Below, one piece after another: positions 33,426 to 45,473 of a stretch of 64,000 nucleotides of DNA. The stretch is from NCBI GenBank assembly GCA_028571685.1, contig CM053142.1, forward strand, positions 130,130,796 through 130,194,795, in the 5' to 3' direction. A model generated the notes under the pieces. It saw nothing but the letters and a program-made list of their open reading frames with translations. It was not told the origin of the DNA and did no database searches. The first letter of the stretch is position 1, and each line of letters begins with the position of its first letter. The DNA is from Heterohyrax brucei (taxonomy: Eukaryota > Chordata > Mammalia > Hyracoidea > Procaviidae). A program made the translations under genes and the position numbers.

Positions 33426-33778
33426 AACAGAGACGTCTTAGAGCAGCATAGCAAGCACAGGAGAAGCCAGAGTCAGTCCTCAGAATTCGGCCACTCATTC
33501 TGTTTAACAACATTTCCTGAGCTCTCACTGTTTGTGTAAGTTGTCGTACATGGTACTGAGGAGGTACAAAGAATAACAGGACATATCCTATGCTGTAAGA
33601 AACTCACAGTCTCCTAAAGAAAAAAATCATGTAGACAACTGACAAATGTTTCCTGAATGCTTGCTGTGAGCAAGATGCTGGATTAATTCTATCCTGTATT
33701 ACAGTGAGGCCCAAATGGGGAGGAGGTACACAGAAAACAACGTATGTGTACATAGACATGTATATGTATGTGTGTGTT
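33426..33778. other. Old repeat-like and simple-repeat sequence
   Basis: 33515-33640 resembles the decayed repeat described at 9765 (atttcctgagctctcactgt, acatggtactgaggaggtac). A TATG/TGTG run follows at 33743-33775. Confidence 0.35.
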
Positions 33779-33930
33779 GGAAACCCTGGTGGAGCAGTGA
33801 CTTAAGTGCTACCTCTGTTAACCAAAAGGTTGGCAGTCCAAATCTGCCAGGTGCTCCATGGAAACTCTATGGGGCAGTTCTACTCTGATCTCTAGGGTCT
33901 CTATAAGTTGGATATGACTCAGAAGCAGTG
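33779..33930 (+). mobile_element. AfroSINE, sense member of an inverted pair
   Basis: Sense copy from ggaaaccctggtggagcagt to atgactcagaagcagtgtat. A TATACACA spacer of about 60 bp separates it from an antisense copy. Confidence 0.9.
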
Positions 33931-33991
33931 TATATGTGCATATACACACATGTGTGTATATACAGGTATATGCACACATGTATACATATAC

Positions 33992-34152
33992 ATACCAAAC
34001 CTATTGCCAGTGAGTCAGTCCTATCTTGTAGCAGTCCTATAGGACAAGGTAGAATTAACTGCCCCATCAGGCTTCCATGGAGCTGCTGGTAGATTTGAAC
34101 TGCCAACTTGCTTATTGGTACCGGATCTCTCAACCCCTGCCACCAAAGCTAC
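33992..34152 (-). mobile_element. AfroSINE, antisense member of an inverted pair
   Basis: Antisense copy: taccaaacctattgccagtg, then gaattaactgccccatcagg, then cccctgccaccaaagct. Confidence 0.85.
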
Positions 34153-34176
34153 ATATATGTATATACATGCATTGCC

Positions 34177-34381
34177 AAAATCTAAACCATTGCTGTTGAG
34201 TCAGTTCCAGCTCATAGTGACTGCACAGGACAGGAGAGAGTAGGAGTGTCCTGAAGGATTTCCAAGGCTATAGGTCTTTATGGAAGCAGACTGTTAGCTC
34301 TTTCTTCTGCAGAGCAGCTAGTAAGATCGAAGTGTCATTTTGGTTAGCAGCTAAGTGCTTAACCACTGCTACCAGAGATCC
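34177..34381 (-). mobile_element. AfroSINE, long variant
   Basis: Antisense long copy: accattgctgttgagtcagt, middle segment tggaagcagactgttagctc, and head taaccactgctaccagagat. Confidence 0.85.
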
Positions 34382-34482
34382 TATATGCATACATATTTCC
34401 TTGTGTCTAAGAAATTTTAAAACTAGTTGGGGAATTGGGGGGTGGAGGTGGAAAGAACTAGAAAAGAAAAGTAACCCCCCCC

Positions 34483-34545
34483 AAAAAAACTCCATGGCCG
34501 CTGAGTCAATTCTAACACATAGCGACCCTATAGGACAAAGCTGAC
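34483..34545 (-). mobile_element. AfroSINE 3' fragment
   Basis: Only the reversed tail is present: ccatggccgctgagtcaatt, then agcgaccctataggacaaag. Confidence 0.7.
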
Positions 34546-35060
34546 TGAAGCCACATTTTAAAAAGGTGTAATAAAAGATCTAAGGTGATTCTGAAAATTA
34601 GTAGGAAAGGAATTTTTCTAAAGCTGGGCTAGAAAAGTAGGAGAAAGCTTCATGTATGTGGAAGTGAGAGTAGACGATGGGGAAGAAATTCTAGGTCAGA
34701 AGAGCAAAATATAGGTCACCCAGACTGAGTAACTGTGATTCTCTCAAATTTACTATATCTTCTCACTACTTTTCATTATATTTTAAATGCATGTTTGATT
34801 CCCCTTAAGTCTGTTTGTTGGTCAGCATCATGATTTTCACTGGCCGTGACAGGGATATTTTACCTTTCACTTAATTTTTTTCTTTATTACAAAACAGCAG
34901 AGGAAAATCAGAAAGTATAGACAATTAAATGAAAATTACAGAACACACACAGTACTACTGGTTACAGCAAACTCTCTTAACTCTTTGGGGTTTACCTGCA
35001 ATATTAAATTGCTTTGAGTCAGATCTGACTCGACGGCACTTGGCAACCTGTTATTTGTCA
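34546..35060. other. Unassigned with a SINE tail scrap
   Basis: The scrap at 35010-35050 (agatctgactcgacggcact) is a sense SINE 3' end. Otherwise nothing recognised. Confidence 0.45.
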
Positions 35061-35065
35061 CTTAG

Positions 35066-35266
35066 GAATCCTGGTGGTGCAGTGGCTAAGTCCTCATCTG
35101 CTGACTGAAAGGTCAGGGGTTTGAAACTACCAGGTGCTCCTTGAGAGAAAGATGTGGCAGTCTACTCTCATAAAGATTATAGCCTTGGAAAACTTTTGAG
35201 GCAGTGTTATTCTGACCTGTAGGGTCACTATGAATGGGAATCAGCTTGATAACCGTGAGTTTTTTC
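35066..35266 (+). mobile_element. AfroSINE, long variant
   Basis: Sense copy: gaatcctggtggtgcagtgg, middle agaaagatgtggcagtctac, and tail gtagggtcactatgaatggg. Confidence 0.88.
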
Positions 35267-36849
35267 ATTTTTCGCTTAGCAATAGATTATAAGCATTTTT
35301 TCCATTTCAATAAATTCACTTCTGCATACTGTTTTAATGACTGCTTAGTATTTGAGTTATACAGGTGAATGATAACTTATTAACAAATCTGTTGCTGGCC
35401 TTCTATGTGTCTTTAAACTTCCATTTGTCACAAGCAGAGCTGGAATGGATTTTCTTGTGTCTGTATTTTCCTTCATTACTTCCTCAGAATAATTTGTCAG
35501 GGCTTTCCAACATTCTCACTGTCACTACTTTTATTATTGTGTCCTTCTGGGTCACATGTTTTGAAAGATACAATGTACCAAACTACATTTTAGTGTAAAA
35601 ATTTTTGTTTCAGCATTTTGTACTGATCAAAGACTCAGATAACTGCTAGTTAAAATTTTGGATCAGCATGAAATTTAAGAAAGAATATTTAGTACACTGA
35701 AATAAGATGATTCCAGCCTAAAGCACAAACACTCAGTTAGCCTCTGAGATCTTATCCTGGGGAACCGCACTCCTCTCCCAAAATTTTTCAAAATAATTAG
35801 AAATTGCTTGCAAATGCTTTTCCTACATTTTCTGCTTCCAAGTGTTGGAGCCAATGTGGACAAATCCTTGGAGTCAGAAAGGTGCTTCAGACAGCAAAAG
35901 AGGTTTATGGGCATGATGGTTTAAATACATCAAATGTTCGTTCTGTTTTCTGCAGCCCATTGGTGTAGTACATATGATTACTTTTTCTTTGGAAATACCT
36001 TGTGCTGGGAACAAATTGTTGGAGGATGACATTCAATCTAAATGAGTTTAAAAAAAAAAACTCCCAAAGTAGACCATGTCTGATGGCTATGACAATTCAA
36101 GCATGGGAAACCCTGAAGTCATCCTCAAAATGGATGTTGATTGAAGCAGGCTGGCTCTGTCCCTTGCCAGTGAGCAGCAGCTGCAGAGCTAATCTAAGGA
36201 CAAGGGGCATGCCTCCCTCCTTTCCAATATTGAATTCACTTGGGCTATCATTTTGTCATTTACATTGCTTTGTTTAATGGTATGATATCTGGAATAGCTC
36301 TTTGTACCCAAATACTAATGAAAGAACTTCTGTCCTTACTTGGACATTCTAAATTTAGTTCATTGTCTGCTGCCAGTGGGTTAAATCTTGCCTCTGGACT
36401 CTGTTGTAGAATTCTTAGGCAAGAGTTTCTCCTCACAACATTCTGCATTCAGACTGGGTTTAGCAGAGGCTGTGCATACACACAGTGCTGGTGGAATACT
36501 TCCAGGGCTCTCCTAGCAATGTTTCAGGCCCAAGTTTTCAGTGTGGGTTTTCTATATGGTGGCAAGTCTGGCTGCAGCAGAAAAGTCTGTGCTGAGCAGG
36601 CTGAAGTAGAACTTCGATTGGAAACCTGCCACTGTATTTGATGACACAGTCTGCCATGCTGGGAGCATTTTACAATACTAGTATTAACTAGTTAAAATGT
36701 TTGGAAATATTTGAAATGCACTGTAATCATGCTGTTTCTCAGAGAATAAAATTCAGTATCAAGAGTGGGCTGATTCCCATTGAGGGGGTCTCCATCCCTG
36801 ATGCACCTAAAGAATGTCATTTAAGCAGTACAGTCACCTAAAATGAGGG
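35267..36849. other. Unassigned 1.6 kb, no gene seen
   Basis: 35280-35600 has the feel of an old antisense LINE tail but I cannot prove it. The frame 36240-36641 (133 codons, +) and 36002-36277 show no family motif, no flanking splice pattern that I trust and no codon bias, so no gene is called. Confidence 0.45.
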
Positions 36850-37469
36850 TGTCTTAGTTATCCATTGCTGCTATAAGAGAAATACTGCAAATATGTGGCT
36901 TTAACAAACAGAAATTTAATTTCTCATAGTTTAGGAAGCTAGACATCTAAACTTAGGGCAAAGGAAAAGGTTTTCTCTCTCTGTTCTGCTTTATCTTTTT
37001 AAGCTTCTACTCCTAGGTTCCTTGTTGATCATGAGGCCTGAATCCTCCCTTCCGTTTGTGCTTGCTTTACCCGCTCTTTGATGTCTCAAAAGAGATTGAC
37101 TTAAGATGCGTCCTACACTATAGTGTCTCACTGACATAGCAAGGAAAACCCATCCCAAAATAAGATTATAATTAGAGGTACAAAACCAGAAGCCAAACAC
37201 ATTGCTAATAAGTTGATTATAATTCATAGCCACCGTGTAGGGCAGAGTAGAACTTTCCTAAGGTTTCCAAGGCTGTTAATCCTTAAGGAAGAAGATTGCC
37301 ACATTTTTCTGCTGAGCAGCTTGTGGATTCGAACCACTGACCTTTCAGTTAGCAGCCAAGCACTTAACCACGGTGTCACCATAGCTCCTTTGTAGATGTA
37401 GGATTTCATCTCCTACATCTACAGAATTTACAACACATATATCTGGGTGGCACAGTTCAGTACATAGCA
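36850..37469 (-). mobile_element. MaLR LTR, antisense, with a SINE
   Basis: Reversed LTR from tgtcttagttatccattgct to acagttcagtacatagca. Flanks gaggg (36845-36849) and gaagg (37470-37474) are a probable 5-bp target duplication with one change. It is interrupted by a SINE at 37182-37388. Confidence 0.85.
37182..37388 (-). mobile_element. AfroSINE, long variant, inside MaLR LTR
   Basis: Antisense copy: aataagttgattataattca, middle ggaagaagattgccacattt, and head taaccacggtgtcaccatag. Confidence 0.88.
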
Positions 37470-38744
37470 GAAGGCCTGTGGCATGGAATCTGCGAAAGCC
37501 ATAAGAGGGAGACTTGGTGGTCTGGAACTGGGAATCTAAGTGTCACTGATAAAGTTAAGTTTAGAGATTTATTTCTAGAGATAGAAATTGTGGTCCCAAA
37601 GTGTCAAAAATGGCACTTAAATTCAAAGGCTGTAAGTTCAAAGGTAACAATTAGACCTAGAACCTAGACCCCTCCGTATTCTTGTCCACAGCCCTTTATA
37701 CCCTGCTTCTCTTCCCCTCCTTCCTCTTCTCTTTTCCCTCTCCCAGAGGATTGCTATGAGGCGGAAGGGACTTCACGGCTGTGGATTTGGAGTTTGGGGT
37801 TTGGATATGTCCTTTCCCTGCTCATTTCCCTTCTTCCCATCCTTCTCCTCATCATTCCCCTTCTCTTTTCTCCAGCTCCTTTTCAATTTCTCTTTCCCTC
37901 TCCCAATCCTCTATCTTCTTTTTCCATATATTTTCTACTGTGGGTAAAGGCAAAAATAATTAGATATTGTTGTGTGATAGCTGTATGATTAAAATTTCAG
38001 CATTTGTCCTATCTTAATCTCAGCTCATCTCAGTTTTAGCCATGGTTTGTATATCGGGATACTTGAACTCAAATTTTTTTTAACTCTCACTGATTTGCCT
38101 GAGGTAAGGAGACTAGTTTAAGGCTTTTCCTGCTATAAAACTTGACTAACAGTTTCAAACCTACTACTTGTACACCCACCCACCTACACATACGTGCACA
38201 CACATTCACATACACACACTCACAGACACCCTCCTCCCTAGCTTTGTAAGAGTTGGCAGCTTTTAGGCACAGAATCACTATCTTCTCCCTAAGGTAATTT
38301 TGCCTAAAAGACATCACCTAGAGATTCTTACAAATGAAAGCTGAAGAAAATGCCATTGCTAATAATGAGTAGCCAAGAGAACAGGACAAGGTGGTGACGG
38401 GCTATTTGGAGACACATGGAACGCTTTCCTGATCCTAAGCCAAGTGTAGCCTTTAAGAACTAATTCCCATGGCTTTTCTGGTGGGACCAGAAACAGTCAC
38501 ATAAATCATGGGAAACTGTCTCTTCTCGTGAAATTCCCAGCTTAGTTCATATCATCTGAAATTGTGATTCTCAAATCTGGGCTAGACAGGGAGTTTTCAG
38601 CATAGCCTCTGCAACAGTGTCACCAGCAGCCCTGCTTGTCTCTAAGCTGCTTGTTCTGTTGCCAAGTGCCCTCCCCAGAAGACCCCTTGACTCCCCTTCC
38701 ACTCTGTAAAAATGTTCTTTTCTAAAAAATTTGTATTTTAATTG
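37470..38744. other. Unassigned; pyrimidine-rich tract
   Basis: 37690-37930 is strongly C/T-rich on the plus strand (cttctcttcccctccttcct), giving several overlapping low-complexity frames that are not genes. (CA)-rich stretches lie at 38170-38230. Confidence 0.5.
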
Positions 38745-40300
38745 TCATTAAGTCAAAGTTTATAATCAAGACAATTTGCCATATAAAACCCCAGCACCCA
38801 CCTCTGTGCAGCCCTACCAGCTCTCCTCACCCTGTGACAGCACACTCTTCCTTTCTATTCTTTATTTCCAGTATCCACTCAACCAACATCTGTCCCCTCC
38901 ACTCCACTCTCTCCTTTGCACTCTGAAAAGAAATCAGTAGGACCACCTCATATATATATTAAACCATGAAGTACACACACCATCTGCATCACTCTGGGTG
39001 CCCAGGTCGAGTCCACTCTTTGTCTGAAGTGTTGGCTTTAGTATTGGTTTCTGCTCTGAGCTAACAGCAAGTCTAGGGGCCATGTTCCCAGGGGACCTTC
39101 TGGAGTGTCAGACCATCAAGTCTGGTCTTTCACTAGAGCTCTAGATCTGCACAGCCATTTCTCTCATGCTACGTCAGGGTCTATATTTTGTTCCCTGTCA
39201 AGGCTGTCTTTGATGGTGGCCAGGCACAATCTAGGTCTTCTGTTCTCTTGCTGATGTAGTCTTCCACTGATATGGGTCCTTCTGTCTCCTGGACTCATTT
39301 TTCCTTGTATCTTTGATGTTCTCCAAGTGGGCTGGAACCAATTGATGTTCCTTAGATGGCAGTTTGTGGGCTTTTAAGACCCCAAGCATGACTCACCAAC
39401 ACAGGGTGCAGAAGAGTCTTTGAGGATAAGACTAGTTACACCAATTGACCTTGATGTCCCCTGAAAACAACTGGGTTATTTGTCTTCTTCTTGTTGACAT
39501 GTTGCAGTGCTTTGTAGATTATGGAAATTAGACATCTATCAGATAGGTAGTTGTCAAATATTTTTCCCTATTTTGTAGGTGGTCTTTTAATTCTGTGGAT
39601 AAGATCTTCAGATGAGGAAAGTGTTTGACTTTTAGTAGTTCCCAATTATCTATTTTCTCTTCTATTGATTGTGCATTGTTGGTAATATTTTATAGTCTGT
39701 TTAAGCCAGCTGTTAGGGCTTCTAGTATTGTCCCTATTTTTTCTTGGATAATCTTTATTGTTTTGGCTTTGATATTTAGTTCTTTAATCTATTTTCTATT
39801 AGTTTTTGTGTAAGATATGAGATATGGGTCTTGTTTCAGTTTTCTGCAGATAGAGACTGTTTTTAGCCCCAGTTTATGGACTTTGGGCTTTGACAGATAT
39901 CAGCTGTTCATAGGTGGATGGTGTTATTTCTGGATTCTCTATTCTGTTCCATTGTCTGTTAAGCAAAGCAGTGCCAGGCTGTTTTGACTACCATGGCAAT
40001 ATAATAGATTCTAAGGTCAGGTAGCATAAGGCCTTCCACTGTGTTCCTCTTCTTCACTAGTGCTTTACTTCTCTGGTGTTTCTTCTCTTTCCAAATGAAG
40101 TTGGTGATTTGTTTCTTCATCTCATTAAAAAATGACACTGGAATCTGTATCGGGGTTGTATAGTATATCTAGATCACTTTGGGTATAAAAGACTTTTTCA
40201 CAATGTTAAGTCTTCCTATCAATGAGCAAGGTGGGTTTTAAAAATCTTACTCTTTGTTTTGCTTTTTTCTCTCCTTTTTTTTTGTGCTCCATAAGGTTTT
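38745..40300 (-). pseudogene. L1 3' UTR and ORF2 3' part, antisense
   Basis: Reversed L1: 3' UTR phrases gtgggcttttaagaccccaa and acagcacactcttcctttct at 38830-39400. Further right are reversed ORF2 phrases (tattctgttccattgtctgt, gccaggctgttttgactacc, aaggccttccactgtgttcc) at 39940-40060. Stops and shifts throughout. The plus-strand frame at 39625-39813 is a shadow. Confidence 0.75.
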
Positions 40301-40344
40301 CAATGGCTACTTTTTTAGAAGTAGATCACCAGGCCCTTCCTGCA

Positions 40345-40612
40345 AGATAGACTTAAGTGAACGTGAACCTCCAATCTTCTGAACAGTAGTGGAATGCATT
40401 AACTGTTTGTACCACTCAGGCACTCCTTATAAAACAATGAAAATCCATTGCCAGTGAGCCAGCTTCAACTCATGATGAAATCATAGGACAGAGGAGAATT
40501 GCCCCCTAGCAGAATGCCACATCTTTTTCCTGTAGTGTGACTAGTGGGTTTGTACCATCAACTCTTCAGTTAGCAAGAGAGTACTTTAACCACTTTACCA
40601 CCAGGATTCCTT
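40345..40612 (-). mobile_element. AfroSINE and adjoining SINE head fragment, antisense
   Basis: 40432-40612 is a complete antisense long-variant SINE (attgccagtgagccagcttc ... taccaccaggattcc). 40345-40430 looks like the head part of another (gaacctccaatcttctgaac ... gtaccactcaggcactcctt). Confidence 0.75.
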
Positions 40613-40619
40613 ATAAAGC

Positions 40620-40850
40620 AACAGCTGAGCACTTATTACAAGTCACACACTCTACTAAGTACTTCCTAAGTATTATTTCAATAACTTCCCCAGTAGATTC
40701 TTGCATTTCTTTATGTGATTAATGAAGAAACCAATCTAAATAGGTCAAGTAGAGTAACCCTTTTTAGTGAATAAGATAGTAAATGAAAGAGTCTAGAATT
40801 AAGCTCAGGCAGCTGACTTCTGAGACTTGTATTTGTAACCACTGTATTGC
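40620..40850 (-). mobile_element. MIR, antisense
   Basis: gagcacttattacaagtcac, then tattatttcaataacttccc, then gattaatgaagaaaccaatc and ttaagctcaggcagctgact. Confidence 0.6.
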
Positions 40851-40912
40851 AGTGTTTCTCATTTTGTTTTCTTAAACTGATACCTTTGTTTCTTTATATT
40901 CGGCAGTGTCCC

Positions 40913-40938
40913 ATCACACACACACACACACACACACA
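40913..40938. repeat. (CA)n microsatellite
   Basis: About thirteen uninterrupted CA units. The flanks 40851-40912 and 40939-41470 show nothing that I recognise. Confidence 0.95.
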
Positions 40939-41470
40939 AAATCAGGGTTGGCTTTCAAATACACATAAAATATAAAATAACATACAGACAAAAATATAAG
41001 AAAAAATAAGGATGGGAATGGAACATGGAATTGAAAAGGAAGTCGTGTATACTTGTCCATTTCTCAGGGGTTTCAGGCAACTAACAAGGAAAAGGATCCC
41101 AGCTCATTATTAAGATGTCATCTATGAGAAATTAGTGAAAAACATACTAATCTCTCAGTGGAAATACTGCTCCTCTAATTAAACCCAGGCAAGAATTTCC
41201 CCTAAATGCACCTATGTGATAGAATGAACAAACTCATCAACTTACTATGAGCAGACAAAAAGGCAAGTTCCCTGGCACTGTGACAAACACCTTCAAAGGA
41301 CCACACACATGTCCCTGCATCCTTGTATAGCTGCTTCTCCTTTCACTCAGTTCCTCTTGATCAAAAAAGAGACATCAGGTCATTCAGAGAGTTCAAGGAT
41401 GCATTAGTTGTGAAACAGAGAGCTATGAGATTAGTGGCAGAATCAGAATTTAGAGAATGCTTTTCAATCT

Positions 41471-41803
41471 GGAGTTTTTTAGTGGTAGAATTCCCACCTT
41501 TCACATGGGAGACTTGGTTTCGATTTCCAGCCAATGTACCTTATGCACAGTCACCAGTGTCTGTTAGTGGATCCTTGTGTGATGCTGTGAAGCTGAACAG
41601 GTTCCAGTGGAGGCTACAGACTAGGATAGACTAGGGAGACAGGTTTGGTTATTGACTTTCAAAAGTCAGTCAATGAAAACTCTACTGATTACAATGATCT
41701 GATCATGGGGATGGCACAGAATGGAACAGTGTTTCACTGCATTGTGTGTGGGGTCACCATGAGTTGGGGGCCAACTTAATGACAGCTAACACCACCAACA
41801 AAA
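41471..41803 (+). mobile_element. SINE with tRNA-Gly-like head
   Basis: The first 70 bp (agtggtagaattcccacctt ... ggtttcgatttccagccaat) follow tRNA-Gly: an A-box region tagtggtagaattc, an anticodon-arm area and a B-box ggtttcgatttcc, decayed at several positions. The body (gctgaacaggttccagtgga) and a tail (gtggggtcaccatgagttgg, ending in acaccaccaacaaaa) follow. It is an RTE-type tailed SINE, not a tRNA gene. Confidence 0.75.
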
Positions 41804-42713
41804 GTGAGTCATGAAATCAATCTGGTGGGCTACAATCAATATTTCATAAACTAAGTAGAATAGAATAGAAATCTTTCTGTAAAAGGCAAGAGTAAACATT
41901 GTTTTATAGGATATTTCAGTTATAGATATATATATACCTGTGTGTATAACTAAAATAATGCCTCCTGCTGTGCAGCAGGGCAGCCTGTTTGGTTACATTT
42001 GCAAAAACAGACATTTTTATTTTACTTGCTTAAATTCAATCATTTTAATTACAGAATGGATAAAGATGAGATCCTACAGAGTAAATCCAGTTAATATTCT
42101 TAAAGGATATAGAAATAAGAATTTAGGAGAATTTCCTTAGCAATTGCATGAAGGAGTTGGTTTTTGGTTTGGGTATGGATGACATAGAAAGCAACCTAGG
42201 CTACACTGTTAAAACACAGACTAGCACAAATAATGATAGCAGTTCTCTACAGCTAGTTACCATGACGACTTAACTGAAATTTCGGCAATGTAAAGTCTTA
42301 ATTTCAAAGCCTGATACTTCAGGGTAAAAAAAAATAATAATAATTTTTTTTGAGAACATAAAAATAAACCTTTTATCACTTAGCAAGCATCTTTTCATAA
42401 GACATTCAAATGTTTCATGTTAGACTTAGGGGATAAAAAAATGATACTGTATGTACTTATTAAAAGAATAGCTTTTTCATGATTTTTACATACTTAATGC
42501 TCATATTAAGATGTTTGCTTCACATCCGCAAGTAAAAGTAACAAGTGGTGGATTTAATTTCCAGATTTGTTAACTATCTTCATTTTTAGGGTCTTCTATC
42601 TGGCATACTCAAAGTACTTCTCATTTTCAGGGATCATAATTTACAGGGTTGATTAACAACTAACACAGACAACTCTCAAATGCTTATCTGCAGTCTAGAC
42701 CTATGCTCTGAGT
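41804..42713. other. Unassigned, no gene seen
   Basis: AT-rich sequence with no recognised repeat, exon or RNA. Confidence 0.5.
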
Positions 42714-42921
42714 TTTGTTGCTGTTGTGTGCCTTTGAGTGAATACTTACTCATGGTGATCCTACAGGATTCATAGTGTTCCCACAGTGTTTTTTAGGCTG
42801 TAATCTGAAGGTAGAAGCCTGCCAAGTCTTTTGTCCTGCTGAGACTCTTGATGTGTTCTACCTACAGACCTTTCAATTAGCAGCCAAATGCTAAACCAAG
42901 TGCCAAACCATTCCACCACCA
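42714..42921 (-). mobile_element. AfroSINE, long variant, diverged
   Basis: Antisense copy: gtgtgcctttgagtgaatac, middle gtaatctgaaggtagaagcc, and head caagtgccaaaccattcc. It lies just upstream of the L1 start. Confidence 0.7.
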
Positions 42922-44380
42922 TTTATTTGGCTACTTGGATTCCTTAAAGCAAGTCAAAATCCAGGTGGAGCCAAGATGGTGGCTTAGGCAAACAGACCAT
43001 GCAGTCCCTCTACAGGAAAGACCAGAGAAAGCAAATGAAACAGTTGCAGATGACAATCCTGGAACTCTGAACATCAAAAGGAAACATAAAGGACTGAACC
43101 AAACACTGACTGGAAGAAGAAATTGAATGAACACAGAGAATGGGAAGTGATAGGGAACAGAAGTACTCTATCAGCTGCCTGGCACAGTGTGGTCATCTTG
43201 AGACAAAGCCAGTAGTGACTGTGGGTTAGGAGCACAGGAAGGAAACCTCGAAAAATTCCCAATAACAGAGAGAGAAACTGTGTAGCCATAGCCAGAGTGA
43301 AGCAAGATGTATGGAACAAAATTTGGACCTAAGGAGGGAAAGTACAGAAAGAGGATAAAAGCTCCAGGGATCTTGGCATTCACAGAATAGGGAGGAACCA
43401 GAATCCAGAAATAAGTATATTCACCAAAGGTAGTCTTGAGCTTTAGGGTAGGTGGCGCACATGAAGTAATAGATCCATAGATTGCTAGAAGGAGGTCCCT
43501 CACTCAACCAAACTCTGGGTTGTGCCCCCCCACCCACTTGGATGAGGCTCTGAATACTAGATGAGGCTAACTGGAAGTGCTCAGGTACCCACCTCTGTGA
43601 CTAGAAGAGCATATTTGCCATCCCACACCAACTTTATCATTAGTGGTGGGAAAGCACAATCCCCTGCCCCCTCCACCTACAGACCGTAATACAAGTCACT
43701 CATTGCTCTCTACCCACCCTGTCTGCCATGATCCTGTTTTCCTGACAAGTGGCAATAAGTACATTCTCATATTGCTGCTTACCTTTCACATACTCCTGCC
43801 CACCAATCCAAGAAGTAGAGGAGAGTGAGCTCCCATACATCCACTCACCTGCTAGCCACCACAGCCTGCCAACCCAGACAGCAGTGGAGACAGCACTCCA
43901 TGGTCCCACCACCTAACCCTACTCATTGACCTGGAAAGAGGCACATATGCTTTCTTGCTGGTATACTTGCCACCTGTTCCTACCCACTGACCCTGTCTGC
44001 AGAGGAGAGTGTTCCCTTGTACTCCTGCTCACCCACCACACCCTTCACACTTGCCACTCTGCCCAACTGGAGAATGCCATTACCTACTCCCATGGCACTG
44101 GACTGATGATGGGTAGTGGCCAACACTAGCCCAGCTCACCCAGTCCTCCCTCAGCTGTCTAACACAATCAGCAAACAAATACACCTATTCACACTTCCTG
44201 TCTTTTCCCCACCCACCCAAAGACTGACAATGAACTTTCCTGTGTCACTGAACCAGGGACTAGTGGAACACAGCTGCCTTACCTGCCCAGAAACACCAAA
44301 ACAACAACAACAACAAAAAAATGATGAAATACCAAGACAAAGAACACATACAACCAATCAATAAATAAAATAACATTTTA

Positions 44381-44932
44381 ATGCCTCAGAGACAGCAGAC
44401 AATATCAAATCATATAAAGAAGCAGGACAAGACAGCTCAAAATAAAGTGTCAGAAAACATTCCTGAGGAAGAAATGGTAATAGAAGTAACTGATAAGGAG
44501 TTAAAAAACTGTGTATATAGGATTCACAAAGAGATCAAGGAAAACACAGACAAAACTAATGAAAGCACAGACAAAACTCTAGAACAATTCATGAAAATAA
44601 CACAAGAACAAAATAGTGAAATAAACAAGCCTTTAGAAACCATACAAAAACAGTAAATAGAAATCCAGCAGATTAATAATAAAGTATCAGAAATAGATAA
44701 TGGAAGGGGAATGGAAGCAGATAAAAGTAAAATTGAATCAATGGAAGAAAGAATTAGTGAAATAGAGGACAAATCCCTTGATATTAATTTGTGTGAGAAA
44801 CAATCAGAAGAAAAAAGGAAAAAAAAGGAAGAAAGCCCAAGTTATGTAGGACACCATCAAAGGGATAATTTATCAGTGGCTGGAATTCCAGAACAGAGGA
44901 AAACAAACAAAAAGCAAGGAGAGAATTTTTGA
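44381..44932 (+). pseudogene. L1 ORF1 N-terminal part (coiled coil)
   Basis: Starting at ATG 44381 (MPQRQQTISN) one frame stays open through 44932 except for one TAA at 44654-44656. It encodes a Lys/Glu-rich, heptad-like sequence (EIKENTDKTNESTDKTLEQF, KIESMEERISEIEDK), the expected ORF1 coiled coil that trimerises the L1 RNA-binding protein. The C-terminal RNA-binding half (44933-45300) is out of frame and broken. Confidence 0.75.
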
Positions 44933-45300
44933 ATATTTGCTAGCAGAAAATGTTCTGAAAAGATGAGAAAGTTTCCACTCAAGAAGTTCAATGAACCTCA
45001 TGTAGAACAGACCTCAAAATAAAGTCACCAAGATATACGGTCTGACTTTCCAAAACCAAGGACAAAGAATCCTAGGTACAACTCAGGGACATGAAATCTG
45101 ACCTGCAAAAGGAAACTAGTAAGACTAAATTCTGATTTCTTGGCAGAAACCATGCAGGCAAAAATGTAATAGAGTGACATGTATGAAATCCTGAAAGAAA
45201 ATTGTCAACCAAGAATCATATATCCAACAAAACTGTCTCTTAAACATGAAACTAGGATATTCCCAGATAAATAGAAGTTTCTGAATTTCCTTAATTTACA

Positions 45301-45473
45301 GACCAAGTTTACAAGAAATACTAAAGAATCCTTCAGACACAAAGTCAACAACATTAGACAAAAAACTGAGATTAAGATGCACAGCAGCATCACCCAGACA
45401 CAAACTGAGATTAAGATTTCTCAAAAGTAAAATAAAGCTTAAAAACTGAAAAAAGGGACCAGAGACTCAATTT
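45301..45473 (+). repeat. L1 spacer segment, first copy of an internal duplication
   Basis: This part of the ORF1-ORF2 region (gaaatactaaagaatccttc ... ccagagactcaattt) is repeated about 1.4 kb downstream at 46681-46857, with roughly 80% identity by eye. Confidence 0.75.

Noticed and set aside
36240..36641. Open frame of 133 codons on the plus strand
   Set aside because: No domain, signal or repeat pattern typical of a protein. Composition resembles non-coding sequence. No splice signals that form a gene with neighbours.
37690..37988. Three overlapping frames rich in Ser, Pro, Phe and Leu
   Set aside because: They come from a pyrimidine-rich tract read in three frames and are low-complexity artefacts.
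41471..41545. tRNA-Gly-like sequence as a tRNA gene
   Set aside because: Stem positions are mutated, the B-box carries an extra base, and the sequence continues into a SINE body and tail.
44524..44772. Minus-strand hydrophobic frame resembling membrane protein
   Set aside because: It is the antisense of the L1 ORF1 coiled coil; A-rich coding sequence reversed gives Leu/Ser/Ile-rich frames.
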